The position numbers and the translations under genes were made by a program. A stretch of DNA of 64,000 bases from Bdellovibrionales bacterium (lineage in GTDB: Bacteria; Bdellovibrionota; Bdellovibrionia; Bdellovibrionales; UBA1609): contig DAIDIG010000004.1 in the NCBI GenBank assembly GCA_027459485.1, positions 1 to 64,000 on the forward strand, given 5' to 3'. Of the stretch, positions 54,994-63,947 are shown one piece after another. Under the pieces are notes generated by a model that made no database searches, was not told where the DNA came from, and saw only the letters and a program-made list of their open reading frames with translations. Within the stretch, counting starts at the first letter, position 1; every line of letters starts with the position of its first letter.

Positions 54994-55178
54994 AAAAGTA
55001 ACCTCCTCGGGTTGAATTCTACAATTTTGCACCGCTGATTGCACTGAGTTAGCGATCACGTTATCTTGATTTTTTTGCGTCGAAATGTCTCAGCTGCGGG
55101 AAATCACGTCCAAAATTTTGGAATCAGCAAGCAGTGATGGGACTGTACGGCCCATATTTGCGTCATTGGCGGCCAGTT

Positions 55179-55225
55179 TGTCCGTGGTACGAATTTTGAA
55201 ACGGCCGAACATGTCCGTGCGGACA
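55179..55225. promoter_or_regulatory. Inverted repeat TGTCCG-TG-CGGACA and upstream half-site
   Basis: A perfect 6+2+6 dyad (55212-55225) lies 21 bp before the ATG of the activator gene. The same half-site TGTCCGTG occurs at 55179-55186, 33 bp upstream, close to three helical turns. Sites on the same helix face upstream of a sigma-54 activator fit autoregulation by its Fis-like HTH. This holds only if the gene starts at 55247; a longer frame from 55085 would make these codons. Confidence 0.35.
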
Positions 55226-55246
55226 CACATTGGATATGGGGGCGAA

Positions 55247-56620
55247 ATGAAAACAATGAATTTGAACATGAAAGACTTCGGAACCGAAAATGGTTTTATC
55301 TCGACAGTCTCAGAAAGCATTCGAAGGACGTATGAAATAAAAAATTACGCCCTTATCGGCCGGGACCCGCAAAGTACGATTTGCCTCACTGATTCGTTCA
55401 CCTCAGTTCGACATGCCCGCATTGAAAAGGTCGGTCGCGGTTATATCGTGCGTGATTTGAAATCGAGAAACGGGACATTTGTAAATGGCAATCGCATCAT
55501 CGAGGCCCATTTGCACGACAACGATAGAATCCGGATCGGACTGACTGAATTCATCTTCACCTTTGAGCGTGACCCATCGGTAAACCCCCTGTTCATTCGC
55601 AGCAAAAACGCGGCATGGGACGAACAATTGTCCCGACTGCCAGCCATGGCCGCGAGCCCGTACCCAATTCTAATTTTAGGCCCTTCGGGGACAGGCAAAG
55701 AAGTGCTCGCCAATCTCACTCATCGATTTTCGAACCGCAATCATGGCCCTTTTCTCAGCGTCAATTGCAGCGCTCTCAGCGAATCGCTCGCCGAGAGCGA
55801 GCTGTTCGGTCACGTGAAGGGCAGTTTTACCGGCGCGACCTCCGACCGAAAGGGGGCGTTTGAGTCCGCTCGTGGCGGTACTCTTTTTCTGGACGAAATC
55901 GGCGATCTGCCGATGAGCATCCAACCAAAACTACTTCGCGCTCTCGAAAATAATGAGATCAAACCGGTGGGTGCGGATGAACCTCTGGCCATTGACGTAA
56001 GAATCGTTGCGGCCACTAACCAAAATCTCAAGCAACGGGTCGAGTGCGGCAAATTCCGCGAAGATCTTTATTTTAGGCTTCATGTTTTGCAACTCACCCC
56101 CGCCGCGTTAAAAAACAGAATGGAAGATTTCGATGATCTCCTGAAGCATTTCGCCGGCGGCCAGACTTTACAATTTAATTTGGAGGCCTACACAATTCTG
56201 CAAAACTATGCCTGGCCCGGTAACATTCGGGAACTCAGAAACACAATCATGCGAGCGTCAGCGCTCTTTTCAGGTCGAACGATCACCGCTGACGACTTGT
56301 GCCAATTGATTGACCATCCTTATGAAGTTTCAGTCGAAGGGATTTCAACAAACCTATCCGTCGAAGGCGAAAAGCCGAAAGGAGTCATCTCGGTTCGACA
56401 AAATATTATGGAACTTGAAAAACGTATGATCATCGACCGGCTGCGCTTTTTCGGCGGAAATCAGCGCCGGGCGGCGGCCGCACTGGGAATTCCAAAAAGC
56501 ACGTTGCATGATCGCATCAACCGGTACAACATTGACGCACGGGCCATTAAGGACCGGGTGCGATCTGCCATTGAGGGAACAGACAATTCGCAATCATTCA
56601 GTTGCCCGAGTAAAGAATGA
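55247..56620 (+). CDS. FHA-domain sigma-54-dependent transcriptional activator
   Basis: A 457-aa enhancer-binding protein. N-terminal FHA domain (about 35-105) with intact GRDPQS, SVRHARI and KSRNGTFVNG, so phosphothreonine binding is likely. AAA+ domain (about 120-350): Walker A GPSGTGKE, the sigma-54 contact loop GSFTGA (GAFTGA with one change), Walker B GGTLFLDEIGDLP and ATNQNL. C-terminal Fis-type HTH (RRAAAALGIPKSTLHDRINR, about 412-431). The start at 55247 follows GGGGGCG; a frame from 55085 exists but has weaker support. It would activate sigma-54 promoters with the rpoN product encoded in this window. Its end overlaps the convergent FliL-like gene by 23 bp. Confidence 0.88.
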   Translation: MKTMNLNMKDFGTENGFISTVSESIRRTYEIKNYALIGRDPQSTICLTDSFTSVRHARIEKVGRGYIVRDLKSRNGTFVNGNRIIEAHLHDNDRIRIGLTEFIFTFERDPSVNPLFIRSKNAAWDEQLSRLPAMAASPYPILILGPSGTGKEVLANLTHRFSNRNHGPFLSVNCSALSESLAESELFGHVKGSFTGATSDRKGAFESARGGTLFLDEIGDLPMSIQPKLLRALENNEIKPVGADEPLAIDVRIVAATNQNLKQRVECGKFREDLYFRLHVLQLTPAALKNRMEDFDDLLKHFAGGQTLQFNLEAYTILQNYAWPGNIRELRNTIMRASALFSGRTITADDLCQLIDHPYEVSVEGISTNLSVEGEKPKGVISVRQNIMELEKRMIIDRLRFFGGNQRRAAAALGIPKSTLHDRINRYNIDARAIKDRVRSAIEGTDNSQSFSCPSKE

Positions 56621-57518
56621 TGTTATTGAAATAAATATTGTAGATAAACCCCTGGTTGAGGATCGCGTTGATACGGTCGCGCAGCACCTCTTTAATTCGC
56701 TCTTTGCCGACCAAGCTATTCGCCTCGTCATATGTGAAAGATTCGAGCGCCCTCTGAACCAGATCGCGAATTTCTTGCTCCCGGTCTTTCACTTCTACGG
56801 CTGTGTCTTGCGAATCGGCCCCAACAAAAACTTCGAACGCGCCCATCGGATTTTCGCCGCTTGTTTCACTGGGTTGTAAGTTCACAATCACTTTCGGTAA
56901 GAGGACGTAGTACTCCACCTCCGGAAACGCTTGAAACAAATCCTGCACATCAGCCTTCGATTTGACTTCGCCCATGATCGAGCCGCCGTCGGCCAAGGTA
57001 TGCGGCAGATTGATTTGGTAGCGCGGCAACCAGTGCCCGGTGAAAGTTTTGTCGATGAAAAAAAGTGCGGCAAAAGATGCGAGCACCATGAACGCAATAG
57101 CCAACTTCTGGGTCCGATTGAGGGCGCGGAATTTCCGCCACTCTGAAACCAGCCAAGCTTTCAATATCTTCAATCGAGCCCATGTGTACTTTATGCGTTC
57201 AGGCAATTCGTGTCGAAAAAACCGCACCGACGCATCGAATAACATTCGGGAGTTGTTTTTAACGCGAATCCAGCGAAGCCGGACAAAAGTGCGGACCGAA
57301 AGCCAGGGCAGCAATACGAAGTGAACGATCTTCTTACGAGCCGTGAGCTGCTCGTCGTCGTCTTTAACGATTTCGTCTTCTGGCTCGAGTTTTAGATTCT
57401 CGATCGAATCCGTCCCAACGACCTGCTGCTTTTTTATATCGGCGAGCTCGTTTTTAAAAGACGGGTCTTCGGTCTCGATAATTTTATCAATGTCGTCGAG
57501 CGAAAACGTCTCTGCCAT
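56598..57518 (-). CDS. FliL-like single-pass membrane protein
   Basis: A 306-aa inner-membrane protein. Residues 1-130 are an acidic then basic cytoplasmic part (about 75-125 predicted helical, Arg/Trp-rich). One membrane segment at about 138-156 (LAIAFMVLASFAALFFI). The periplasmic C-terminus matches FliL: VIVNLQPSETSG, FEVFVGADSQDTAVEVKDRE, EIRDLVQRALESFTYDEA and ILNQGFIYNIYFNNIILY. FliL tunes flagellar stators. The cytoplasmic part is far longer than in canonical FliL, and no flagellar gene lies nearby. It may serve the TolQR-type stator. The ATG at 57518 is preferred over an upstream frame start. Confidence 0.75.
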   Translation of the reverse strand: MAETFSLDDIDKIIETEDPSFKNELADIKKQQVVGTDSIENLKLEPEDEIVKDDDEQLTARKKIVHFVLLPWLSVRTFVRLRWIRVKNNSRMLFDASVRFFRHELPERIKYTWARLKILKAWLVSEWRKFRALNRTQKLAIAFMVLASFAALFFIDKTFTGHWLPRYQINLPHTLADGGSIMGEVKSKADVQDLFQAFPEVEYYVLLPKVIVNLQPSETSGENPMGAFEVFVGADSQDTAVEVKDREQEIRDLVQRALESFTYDEANSLVGKERIKEVLRDRINAILNQGFIYNIYFNNIILYSGN

Positions 57519-57578
57519 ACGATTTAGTTTTTCACGTCTTATTCCGATACACAATCAGGTTCAGCGGAGGCAATAGCC

Positions 57579-58241
57579 ATGAAATCTCAATTATCTTTGC
57601 GACTACTTCTGCTTGCAGGACTTTTGGCTGGAACGGCATGCGCGCAAATCCAGTTTCAGCGCAGCGAAGCGAGTGGATACGGTGATTCAATGACTGAGTC
57701 GTCTTCGTCCGCTAGTGATTACTTTCAAGCGAAATACAAAGACGAGTGGAATTACGCACGGCAAGATCTCGGCATACCCGCAGGCCAGCCGCTCACGGAC
57801 GCTCAAAAGCAAGAGATTCGCACGCGGATGCAGTTGATCCGACTTGAAAAAGGCCTGCGATACGAGCAAGAGCGCAAACAATACTATTCACTGAAGCCTT
57901 ATTTTCATGATGACCTCGAGAGAATCGCTTTCTTAGAACAACCGACTCGCGAGGCGCGCGCGCAATGGGCTCATCTGCACGGTATAACATCCAATGACAC
58001 CAAAGTTGATCCGACCGTTTCGACTATCATTCAAAACAACGACCTGGCGCGAGGGATGACGCCATCCGAAGTGCGAGAAAGCTGGGGCGAACCCGATACC
58101 GTTGAATACGCCGGCGACCCGGTTTACGAGAACGAACGTTGGCAATACACGACGCAAGTTTCAACCGAAAACGGCTACAAACAAGAAACTCGGTATGTGT
58201 ACTTCGAATCCGGCCGCGTCGCTGGCTGGGAAACGAACTAG
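57579..58241 (+). CDS. Lipoprotein with BamE/SmpA-like C-terminal region
   Basis: A 220-aa exported protein. Signal peptide with lipobox GTAC (about residue 21). Middle part is helical and charged (about 45-135). The C-terminal part (about 148-218) reads DLARGMTPSEVRESWGEPD...WQYTTQ...RYVYFESGRVAGWE, the layout of the SmpA/BamE/OmlA fold, which binds other outer-membrane proteins. It is divergent from the FliL-like gene (60 bp) and ends 6 bp from polA. AGCGGAGG lies upstream of the ATG. Confidence 0.75.
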   Translation: MKSQLSLRLLLLAGLLAGTACAQIQFQRSEASGYGDSMTESSSSASDYFQAKYKDEWNYARQDLGIPAGQPLTDAQKQEIRTRMQLIRLEKGLRYEQERKQYYSLKPYFHDDLERIAFLEQPTREARAQWAHLHGITSNDTKVDPTVSTIIQNNDLARGMTPSEVRESWGEPDTVEYAGDPVYENERWQYTTQVSTENGYKQETRYVYFESGRVAGWETN

Positions 58242-58247
58242 CCCCCA

Positions 58248-60869
58248 CTAAGCGTGGGCGTCGTCCCAGTTTTCGCCCCAAGCGGCGTTGACTTGTAATG
58301 GGACGGACCAGTTGACGACGGACTCCATGATTTTGCAGGCTAGTGCCGCTTGAGCTTCGACTTTTTTCGCCTGGCACTCGAGCACAAGTTCGTCGTGCAC
58401 TTGCAAAATCATCGGCGCATCGCTCGACCGATAGACTTCGATCATCGCTTTTTTAATGATGTCCGAGGCCGTGCCCTGAATGGGCGCATTGATGGCCGCA
58501 CGTTCGCCGAATTTGCGGATATTGCCATCGTGCGATTTAAACTCATCGATATATCGCCGACGCCCGAAAAAAGTCTCGACATAGCCTTTCTGTTTGGCCG
58601 TCTCAACGATGTTGAACATGTACTCTTTGACGCCTTTAAATTTATTAAAATAATTTTCGATAATTTCTTTCGCTTCGTCGCGGCCGATCTCAAGCGTTTC
58701 GGCCAAACCGTAAGCGCCTTGCCCGTATGCAATACCGAAGTTCACGGCTTTCGCCATTCTTCGTTGGTTGGGTGTCACATCTTTTAATGCCACATCAAAA
58801 ATCTCAGACGCGGTGGCCGCGTGAATGTCGAGATTTTTAGCAAACGCCGCCTTGAGACCGCTGTCGCCGGCGATTTCAGCGAGAATTCGAAGTTCCACTT
58901 GGCTGTAATCGAGTGAAAGGAGCACGTGACCCGCGGGTGCAACAAATGCCTTTCGAATCTCGCGCCCGCGTTGCGTACGCACCGGGATATTTTGTAGATT
59001 CGGATTCACGCTTGACAGCCGGCCGGTCAGAGTCACCGCCTGCTCGTAACTCGTGTGAATTCTGCCGTCGCTCGCATCGACCAGCCCCGGTAGGGCGTCG
59101 ACGTATCCTGACTTCAATTTCGAAAGTTCGCGAAATGAAATGATTTCGCGGCAGATCGGATATGTCGGCGCCAGCTTTGTCAGCACATCGCTGTCGGTCG
59201 AATAGCCGGTCTTGGTTTTTCGAACGACGGGAATTTTCATTTTTTCAAATAAAATGGCACCGAGTTGCTTGGGGCTTGAGATATTGAAACTTTCGCCGGC
59301 CTGCCGAAAAATTTCTTTTTCGAGGGTCTCGAGATCGCGCGCTAGGCCGAGGCTCTGTTCTTCGAGGGATTTTTTGTCGACGAGTACACCTCGACGCTCC
59401 ATCTCATATAGTACAGGCACAAGCGGCAATTCGATTTCATTGAGTACGGCGTCACAGCGCGTGCCCGTGAGCTGACGGCGAAGCTCGATCTCAAGTTCGC
59501 GTTCGCAGAGAAGCAAATCTTCGGGCGAGGCTAAGTCGGGTGTTTTTTTACCGCAATAGGTATTGTAAATTTCAGAAAGACCGTTGATCTCACCCGCATG
59601 CGCGACGTACGAAGCGAGCATGGTATCCCACACCGGGGTTAGCGGTTCAGTGAGGTGGATTTTCTTCCATAAACTTTTAACGTCATAGCCCTTCCACTTT
59701 AAAAGTTTAGGCCCGAGCACTTCGCCGATTTGCTCGAGAGGAGCATCGACCTGAATCGCTTTACCGCTGTGGCCCAGGCAAAACCCGCGCTCATTTTGCA
59801 CGGCCCAAATTTCGCTGTAGGGTTTGACGAATTTTTTCAACTCTTCGATTGACCACTGCTCACGCGGCCATGGCGACAAACTGGTGATTTGCACGGTCGC
59901 CCGTTTGGTTTCAGTCGCCGGGGCGCTTCGTTTTGCGCGCGAGCTCTTAGGCATCTTTACGCCGGCGGCGGCTGTTGCCGCGCTCGTCAGATCACCGACG
60001 GCCCCTTCGCTTGCGGGAGTATCGGGGAACAACCGGCGCGCGAACGCGTCGAATTCGAGCTCCTTTAAGAGCGCGACGATTTTCTCTCGATCGATAGGTT
60101 GCAGCCGCAATTTTTCGAGATCGTCGCAAACATCGAGATCGGTTTTGATCGTAACTAGCTGTTGGGCGAGAAACGCTTCTTTTTTGCTCTCAAGAAGTTT
60201 ACCGCGCAGGCTTTCGCTTTTAATTTTGTCCAGGTTGTCGTAAATATTTTTGAGTGTTTTGAATTCGGCTAGTAATTTTTGCGCGCCTTTCGGGCCCACT
60301 CCCCTGACGCCGGGGATATTATCGCTCGTGTCACCGACAATGGCGAGGTAATCGATCATTTGCTCGGGCTCGACGCCCCATTTTTCAACAACCCCTTGCC
60401 GGTCGTAGCGAATCTCTTTCATCGTGTCGTAGAGAGCAACATGGCCATTCACGAGTTGGGCGAAATCCTTATCACCGCTCACGATCGAAACGTCGCACTT
60501 GTGTTGAGCGCCGAACACGGCCAAACTGCCGATCACGTCGTCAGCTTCATACCCTTTGCGATCGAGCGCATGAATGCCGAGAAGCTCGGTCAATTGCCGG
60601 ACGTAAGGAATTTGCGGCTCCAAATCGTCGGGCATTTCGTCTCGATGGGCTTTGTAATCGGCGTAAATTTCACTGCGAAAAGACGGTTCTTTACGATCAA
60701 AACAATAGACCATGTAATCGGGCCGACTTTCGCGCAAGAGTTTGATACTCATTGAGAGAAAGCCGTAAAGCGCGTTGGTCGGCAGCCCCTTCGACGAGCG
60801 CAAGGGCGGCAACGCGAAAAACGCTCGGAAGAACATCGAGCTTACGTCAACTAGATAGAGTTTTTTCAT
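58248..60869 (-). CDS. polA: DNA polymerase I
   Basis: An 873-aa repair/replication polymerase. The 5'-3' nuclease domain (about 1-290) has the acidic metal sites in YLVDVSSMFFRAF, YCFDRKEPSFR and KGYEADDVIG and the HhH motif GVRGVGPKGAQKLL. The middle 3'-5' exonuclease region (about 325-440) lacks the DxE of motif I (reads IWAVQNERGF), so proofreading is probably lost, as in Taq. The polymerase domain has motif A LSLDYSQVELRILA, motif B RRMAKAVNFGIAYGQG and motif C LQVHDELVLE. Start overlaps the HTH gene by 4 bp (ATGA). Confidence 0.96.
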   Translation of the reverse strand: MKKLYLVDVSSMFFRAFFALPPLRSSKGLPTNALYGFLSMSIKLLRESRPDYMVYCFDRKEPSFRSEIYADYKAHRDEMPDDLEPQIPYVRQLTELLGIHALDRKGYEADDVIGSLAVFGAQHKCDVSIVSGDKDFAQLVNGHVALYDTMKEIRYDRQGVVEKWGVEPEQMIDYLAIVGDTSDNIPGVRGVGPKGAQKLLAEFKTLKNIYDNLDKIKSESLRGKLLESKKEAFLAQQLVTIKTDLDVCDDLEKLRLQPIDREKIVALLKELEFDAFARRLFPDTPASEGAVGDLTSAATAAAGVKMPKSSRAKRSAPATETKRATVQITSLSPWPREQWSIEELKKFVKPYSEIWAVQNERGFCLGHSGKAIQVDAPLEQIGEVLGPKLLKWKGYDVKSLWKKIHLTEPLTPVWDTMLASYVAHAGEINGLSEIYNTYCGKKTPDLASPEDLLLCERELEIELRRQLTGTRCDAVLNEIELPLVPVLYEMERRGVLVDKKSLEEQSLGLARDLETLEKEIFRQAGESFNISSPKQLGAILFEKMKIPVVRKTKTGYSTDSDVLTKLAPTYPICREIISFRELSKLKSGYVDALPGLVDASDGRIHTSYEQAVTLTGRLSSVNPNLQNIPVRTQRGREIRKAFVAPAGHVLLSLDYSQVELRILAEIAGDSGLKAAFAKNLDIHAATASEIFDVALKDVTPNQRRMAKAVNFGIAYGQGAYGLAETLEIGRDEAKEIIENYFNKFKGVKEYMFNIVETAKQKGYVETFFGRRRYIDEFKSHDGNIRKFGERAAINAPIQGTASDIIKKAMIEVYRSSDAPMILQVHDELVLECQAKKVEAQAALACKIMESVVNWSVPLQVNAAWGENWDDAHA

Positions 60870-61150
60870 TCTCCGATTTCGGCCAGAGTATCGGAATGGA
60901 TCTGTTCGCGGCCAAGTTCGCTGAGTCTTAGTTCAGCAAGCGGCTCGCGCAAAATGGCTTGGGAGTGCGACTCGGCATGAAACGACAATCGATCGAACTG
61001 TAAGTTGTCGTCTGGGCCTGGCGCGATTTCGCCCCGCTCCCATTGCATGATCAGATCAGCAGGCCCGCCAAAAAACCGGGCGAATTCGGCTGCGGACCAA
61101 CCCAAGCGGAGTCGTAAACTTTTGATATCGTCAGCTGCCCATTTGTTCAT
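60866..61150 (-). CDS. Small HTH (XRE-like) protein upstream of polA
   Basis: A 94-aa protein with one XRE/lambda-repressor-type helix-turn-helix (about 5-45: LRLRLGWSAAEFARFFGG, then QWERGEIAPGP). The C-terminal 45 residues are Leu/Glu-rich and may dimerise. The ATG at 61150 is preferred; a TTG seven codons earlier is possible. Its stop overlaps the polA start, so it is coupled to polA. DNA binding is likely, but whether it controls polA or acts elsewhere is unknown. Confidence 0.75.
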   Translation of the reverse strand: MNKWAADDIKSLRLRLGWSAAEFARFFGGPADLIMQWERGEIAPGPDDNLQFDRLSFHAESHSQAILREPLAELRLSELGREQIHSDTLAEIGE

Positions 61151-61184
61151 CGCATGAAGTTTTTCGCACAAACTGCGCTTGCGA

Positions 61185-61400
61185 TCAAGCCGATAGTGCC
61201 GACAGCATTCGTACGTGGAAGGCCTCTAGGCCCAACTCAGTGGTTATGACGTCAAAAGAGACGCCAGCGCCGATCGCGATATCGTTTGCTGTGGCGCCTT
61301 CGACCGCCGTCAAATGAAAGTAGACTTCACGGCCGTCGTAATCCTCGATAAATCCGTACCCTTTGTTCTCAAAGTAGCATTTGACTCGTCCGTGGATCAT
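61185..61400 (-). CDS. Cold-shock-domain protein
   Basis: A 71-aa single-domain OB-fold protein. RNP1 reads KGYGFIED (about 13-20) and RNP2 VYFHLTAV (about 26-33), so it should bind single-stranded RNA or DNA. The rest is divergent from CspA, with DIAIGAGVSFDV in the place of the usual GPQAVNV segment. A strong ribosome site AGGAGGTG lies 8 nt upstream. It is 13-34 nt before the HTH gene, in one operon with ftsB and polA. Confidence 0.85.
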   Translation of the reverse strand: MIHGRVKCYFENKGYGFIEDYDGREVYFHLTAVEGATANDIAIGAGVSFDVITTELGLEAFHVRMLSALSA

Positions 61401-61424
61401 GTAAAAGGCACCTCCTATTTATAT

Positions 61425-61766
61425 TCAGTTGTCGGAAAAAACAAAAACCAGATCTCCTTTGTTGGCTAAATCGAGACGATCGCGGGCTTGCAGCTCTAAG
61501 AAGTTCGGGTCGCGCGTCTGGCGCAACTCATGGTCCACTTTCATGGTTTCAACCTGAAGATTCGAAATGCGAGCCGCAATTTCGTGGGAGTCCCGGTTGA
61601 GCCGCCAGAGACGGATCAAAGTCCCGTCGAGAAGAAGGCCCGCCGAAACAAAAATCAAACAGGTGAGAAAAACACGTATGGGGTGCTGAACAAAGTCGGA
61701 AATATTTTGGCCGATGCGCGTGAAAAAACGACGGATCATCCAAACTAAATTATAGGTAAAAATCAT
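61425..61766 (-). CDS. ftsB: Septum formation initiator FtsB/DivIC-like protein
   Basis: A 113-aa bitopic cell-division protein. Cytoplasmic N-terminus of about 25 residues, one membrane segment (about 28-50, [15 protein letters not shown]), then a coiled coil (about 55-80, [20 protein letters not shown]) and the FtsB-type C-terminus [22 protein letters not shown]. The ATG at 61766 overlaps the eno stop (ATGA), which fixes the start. eno-ftsB is a common pairing in bacteria. Confidence 0.88.
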   Translation of the reverse strand: MIFTYNLVWMIRRFFTRIGQNISDFVQHPIRVFLTCLIFVSAGLLLDGTLIRLWRLNRDSHEIAARISNLQVETMKVDHELRQTRDPNFLELQARDRLDLANKGDLVFVFSDN

Positions 61767-63037
61767 CGAAAGCGAAAGGCGTCGGTTCCCCAAAACTGGA
61801 CCTTTGGTCCAATCTCAGCCTCGATTCGCAAAAGCTGATTATATTTTGCGATACGTTCGCTGCGGCAGAGGCTACCGGTTTTGATTTGTTCGCAATGAAA
61901 GCCTACACTAAGGTCGGCGATCGTCACATCTTCTGTTTCACCGCTTCGGTGAGAGATTACCGTATGAAAACCCGCCGAGTGAGCGAGTTCCACGACGTCT
62001 TTGGTTTCTGAGTAGGTGCCGATCTGGTTCAATTTTATGAGGATGGAATTAGCCGCACGAGATTCGATGCCCTTTTCGAGGCGTAGGCGGTTTGTAACGA
62101 ACAAATCATCACCGACGATTTGCAGTCGCTTGCCATGAGCCGCCGTGAAGGCCTGCCACGAACCCCAGTCGTCTTCGGCAAATCCGTCTTCTATGCTGGC
62201 GATCGGGAATTTTTTCGACCATTTGTTATAAATTTCGCCGAGCTCTTGGCCGGTGAGCTTTTGCCCTTCCCACATATAAGTGCCGCTATCGAAAAGCTCG
62301 TTGGCGGCAACGTCGAGCGCGAGCATGACTTGTTCGCCCAATTTGTACCCGGCCTTTTCAACGGCGGTGGACAAGAGTTCAAGTGCCATTTCATTCGACG
62401 CGAGTTTTGGTGCAAATCCGCCTTCATCGCCAACCGAGGTCACAAGCGATTTTGCGCTAAGAACTTTTTTAAGTGTGTGAAATATCTCACTGCCGGCCCG
62501 CAAAGCATCTGAAAACGTCGCAAATCCCGCTGGAGCAATCATAAATTCTTGCACGTTGAGGCCGTTATCGGCGTGCGCGCCGCCGTTCAACACGTTCATG
62601 AGCGGTACCGGAAGCCGCAATTCACGATCGCCGGCGACATAACGATACAAAGGGGTCCGTTGACTCAAAGCTGCGGCTTTGAGCGCTGCAAGCGATACAC
62701 CGAGAATAGCATTGGCCCCGAGACGGCTTTTGTTCGGGGTGCCATCGGCTTCGAGAAGTATCTTATCAAGCTTCGCCGGATCGCTCACATCAACACCAAG
62801 AACTTTGGGGGCGAGAACCGTATTTACGTTGGAGATGGCTTTTGAAACGCCTTTGCCATGAAACCGCTTTGGGTCGCCGTCGCGAAGTTCGATCGCTTCA
62901 TGCGCACCCGTCGATGCCCCTGAGGGGACCCCGGCGCGACCCGTAAACTGGTTGTCAACTGTGACTTCAACTTCAACCGTTGGAAAGCCACGACTGTCGA
63001 GAATCTGCCGCGCGAGTACTTTTGTGATTTTCGCCAT
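61763..63037 (-). CDS. eno: Enolase
   Basis: A 424-aa glycolytic enzyme (2-phosphoglycerate to phosphoenolpyruvate). N-terminal [19 protein letters not shown], substrate loop [23 protein letters not shown] (about 155), metal-site [30 protein letters not shown] with the catalytic Lys, and the C-terminal [15 protein letters not shown] are all present. The ATG at 63037 has GGAGGAG upstream; a longer frame to 63064 is not needed. The start lies inside the 3' end of the upstream gene, an overlap of 65 bp. Confidence 0.97.
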   Translation of the reverse strand: MAKITKVLARQILDSRGFPTVEVEVTVDNQFTGRAGVPSGASTGAHEAIELRDGDPKRFHGKGVSKAISNVNTVLAPKVLGVDVSDPAKLDKILLEADGTPNKSRLGANAILGVSLAALKAAALSQRTPLYRYVAGDRELRLPVPLMNVLNGGAHADNGLNVQEFMIAPAGFATFSDALRAGSEIFHTLKKVLSAKSLVTSVGDEGGFAPKLASNEMALELLSTAVEKAGYKLGEQVMLALDVAANELFDSGTYMWEGQKLTGQELGEIYNKWSKKFPIASIEDGFAEDDWGSWQAFTAAHGKRLQIVGDDLFVTNRLRLEKGIESRAANSILIKLNQIGTYSETKDVVELAHSAGFHTVISHRSGETEDVTIADLSVGFHCEQIKTGSLCRSERIAKYNQLLRIEAEIGPKVQFWGTDAFRFR

Positions 63038-63947
63038 AAAACTCCTCCAATAGTTCACGCGCAACTTGCGGGAAGGCCTCTTGAACGTGTTCCCAATTCA
63101 CTCGCTTCATCGCTTCGCGGACTTGTGCCGACATGCGGTCTTGACCGATCAAAAGCGTGATCAGTTGTTGTGAGCGCGTAAAGTAATCTTGCAATTTCAA
63201 AAGATGCTGTTGGATTTCGGACCGCGCCGGGCGGACGAGCGACTCGGCCGGTACCGGCATCGACTTGGCCGCCAGCTCATTTTCTTGTTTAATGCGATCA
63301 AGCTCGCGCGTTTTTTCAAGAAGTGCTTGTTCGGTTTTTTCAAGCGTCGAGATCAAATTCTCAACGATTTCAGGCGCCATTTGCCGTTGCGCAAGCACAT
63401 CACCTTGAAACGCGTTTTGCGCTTGGTTCCAATTCACACTGACGCGGTTTTGGCGCCATCTCGTCTCGGCCATCGGCAAACCCATGAATAACGGGATCGC
63501 CTCGACCGCCGACAAAATATAAGTGGCGACGTGAGGATATTCTTCAAACGAAATAGGCAAATCAAATGACACACTTGATTCAGTCCTTTGAATATTGGCG
63601 ATCGGAGGGGCGGGTGAAATGAAATACGAAATAAATCGTTGCGGCTGAAGAAAAATATCGTGGGGCTTTTCTATCATCCGCAGGACGCTATCGAGTACCC
63701 CCCAAGCTTTGAGGTCTTTGGCCGTGTGCCCGATTAATTCGAGCGGGTTTTCGATTTTGCGTTGCTGAAGACACCACGCTTCGATTTTGCCCAGAAATAC
63801 ATCGACCGACGCGGCTTCGAGCCAACTACTCGAGTCTTTTAAAAATTCCATAGGCAGATCGGTCAGATCGTAAATATCGTGTAGGTCTTCGCCCCGATTA
63901 TTGAGAAAAGTGAGGATGGAGTTTGTTATCTTGCCGCTGAAGAACAC
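62973..63947 (-). CDS. Hypothetical protein with C-terminal coiled coil, upstream of eno
   Basis: Unrecognised 324-aa soluble protein. Residues about 1-190 form an alpha/beta sensor-like domain ([51 protein letters not shown]), similar in outline to N-terminal sensory regions of deltaproteobacterial regulators. Residues about 195-250 form a coiled coil ([20 protein letters not shown]), followed by a helical C-terminus (about 250-310). No kinase, cyclase or DNA-binding output is attached. The start is a GTG at 63947. Its 3' end overlaps eno by 65 bp, so the two are coupled. Confidence 0.7.
   Translation of the reverse strand: MFFSGKITNSILTFLNNRGEDLHDIYDLTDLPMEFLKDSSSWLEAASVDVFLGKIEAWCLQQRKIENPLELIGHTAKDLKAWGVLDSVLRMIEKPHDIFLQPQRFISYFISPAPPIANIQRTESSVSFDLPISFEEYPHVATYILSAVEAIPLFMGLPMAETRWRQNRVSVNWNQAQNAFQGDVLAQRQMAPEIVENLISTLEKTEQALLEKTRELDRIKQENELAAKSMPVPAESLVRPARSEIQQHLLKLQDYFTRSQQLITLLIGQDRMSAQVREAMKRVNWEHVQEAFPQVARELLEEFYGENHKSTRAADSRQSWLSNG

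Noticed and set aside
58239-58262. Bidirectional terminator between the BamE-like lipoprotein gene and polA
   Set aside because: CCCAC/GTGGG is a 5-bp stem overlapping the polA stop region and no T-run follows on either strand.
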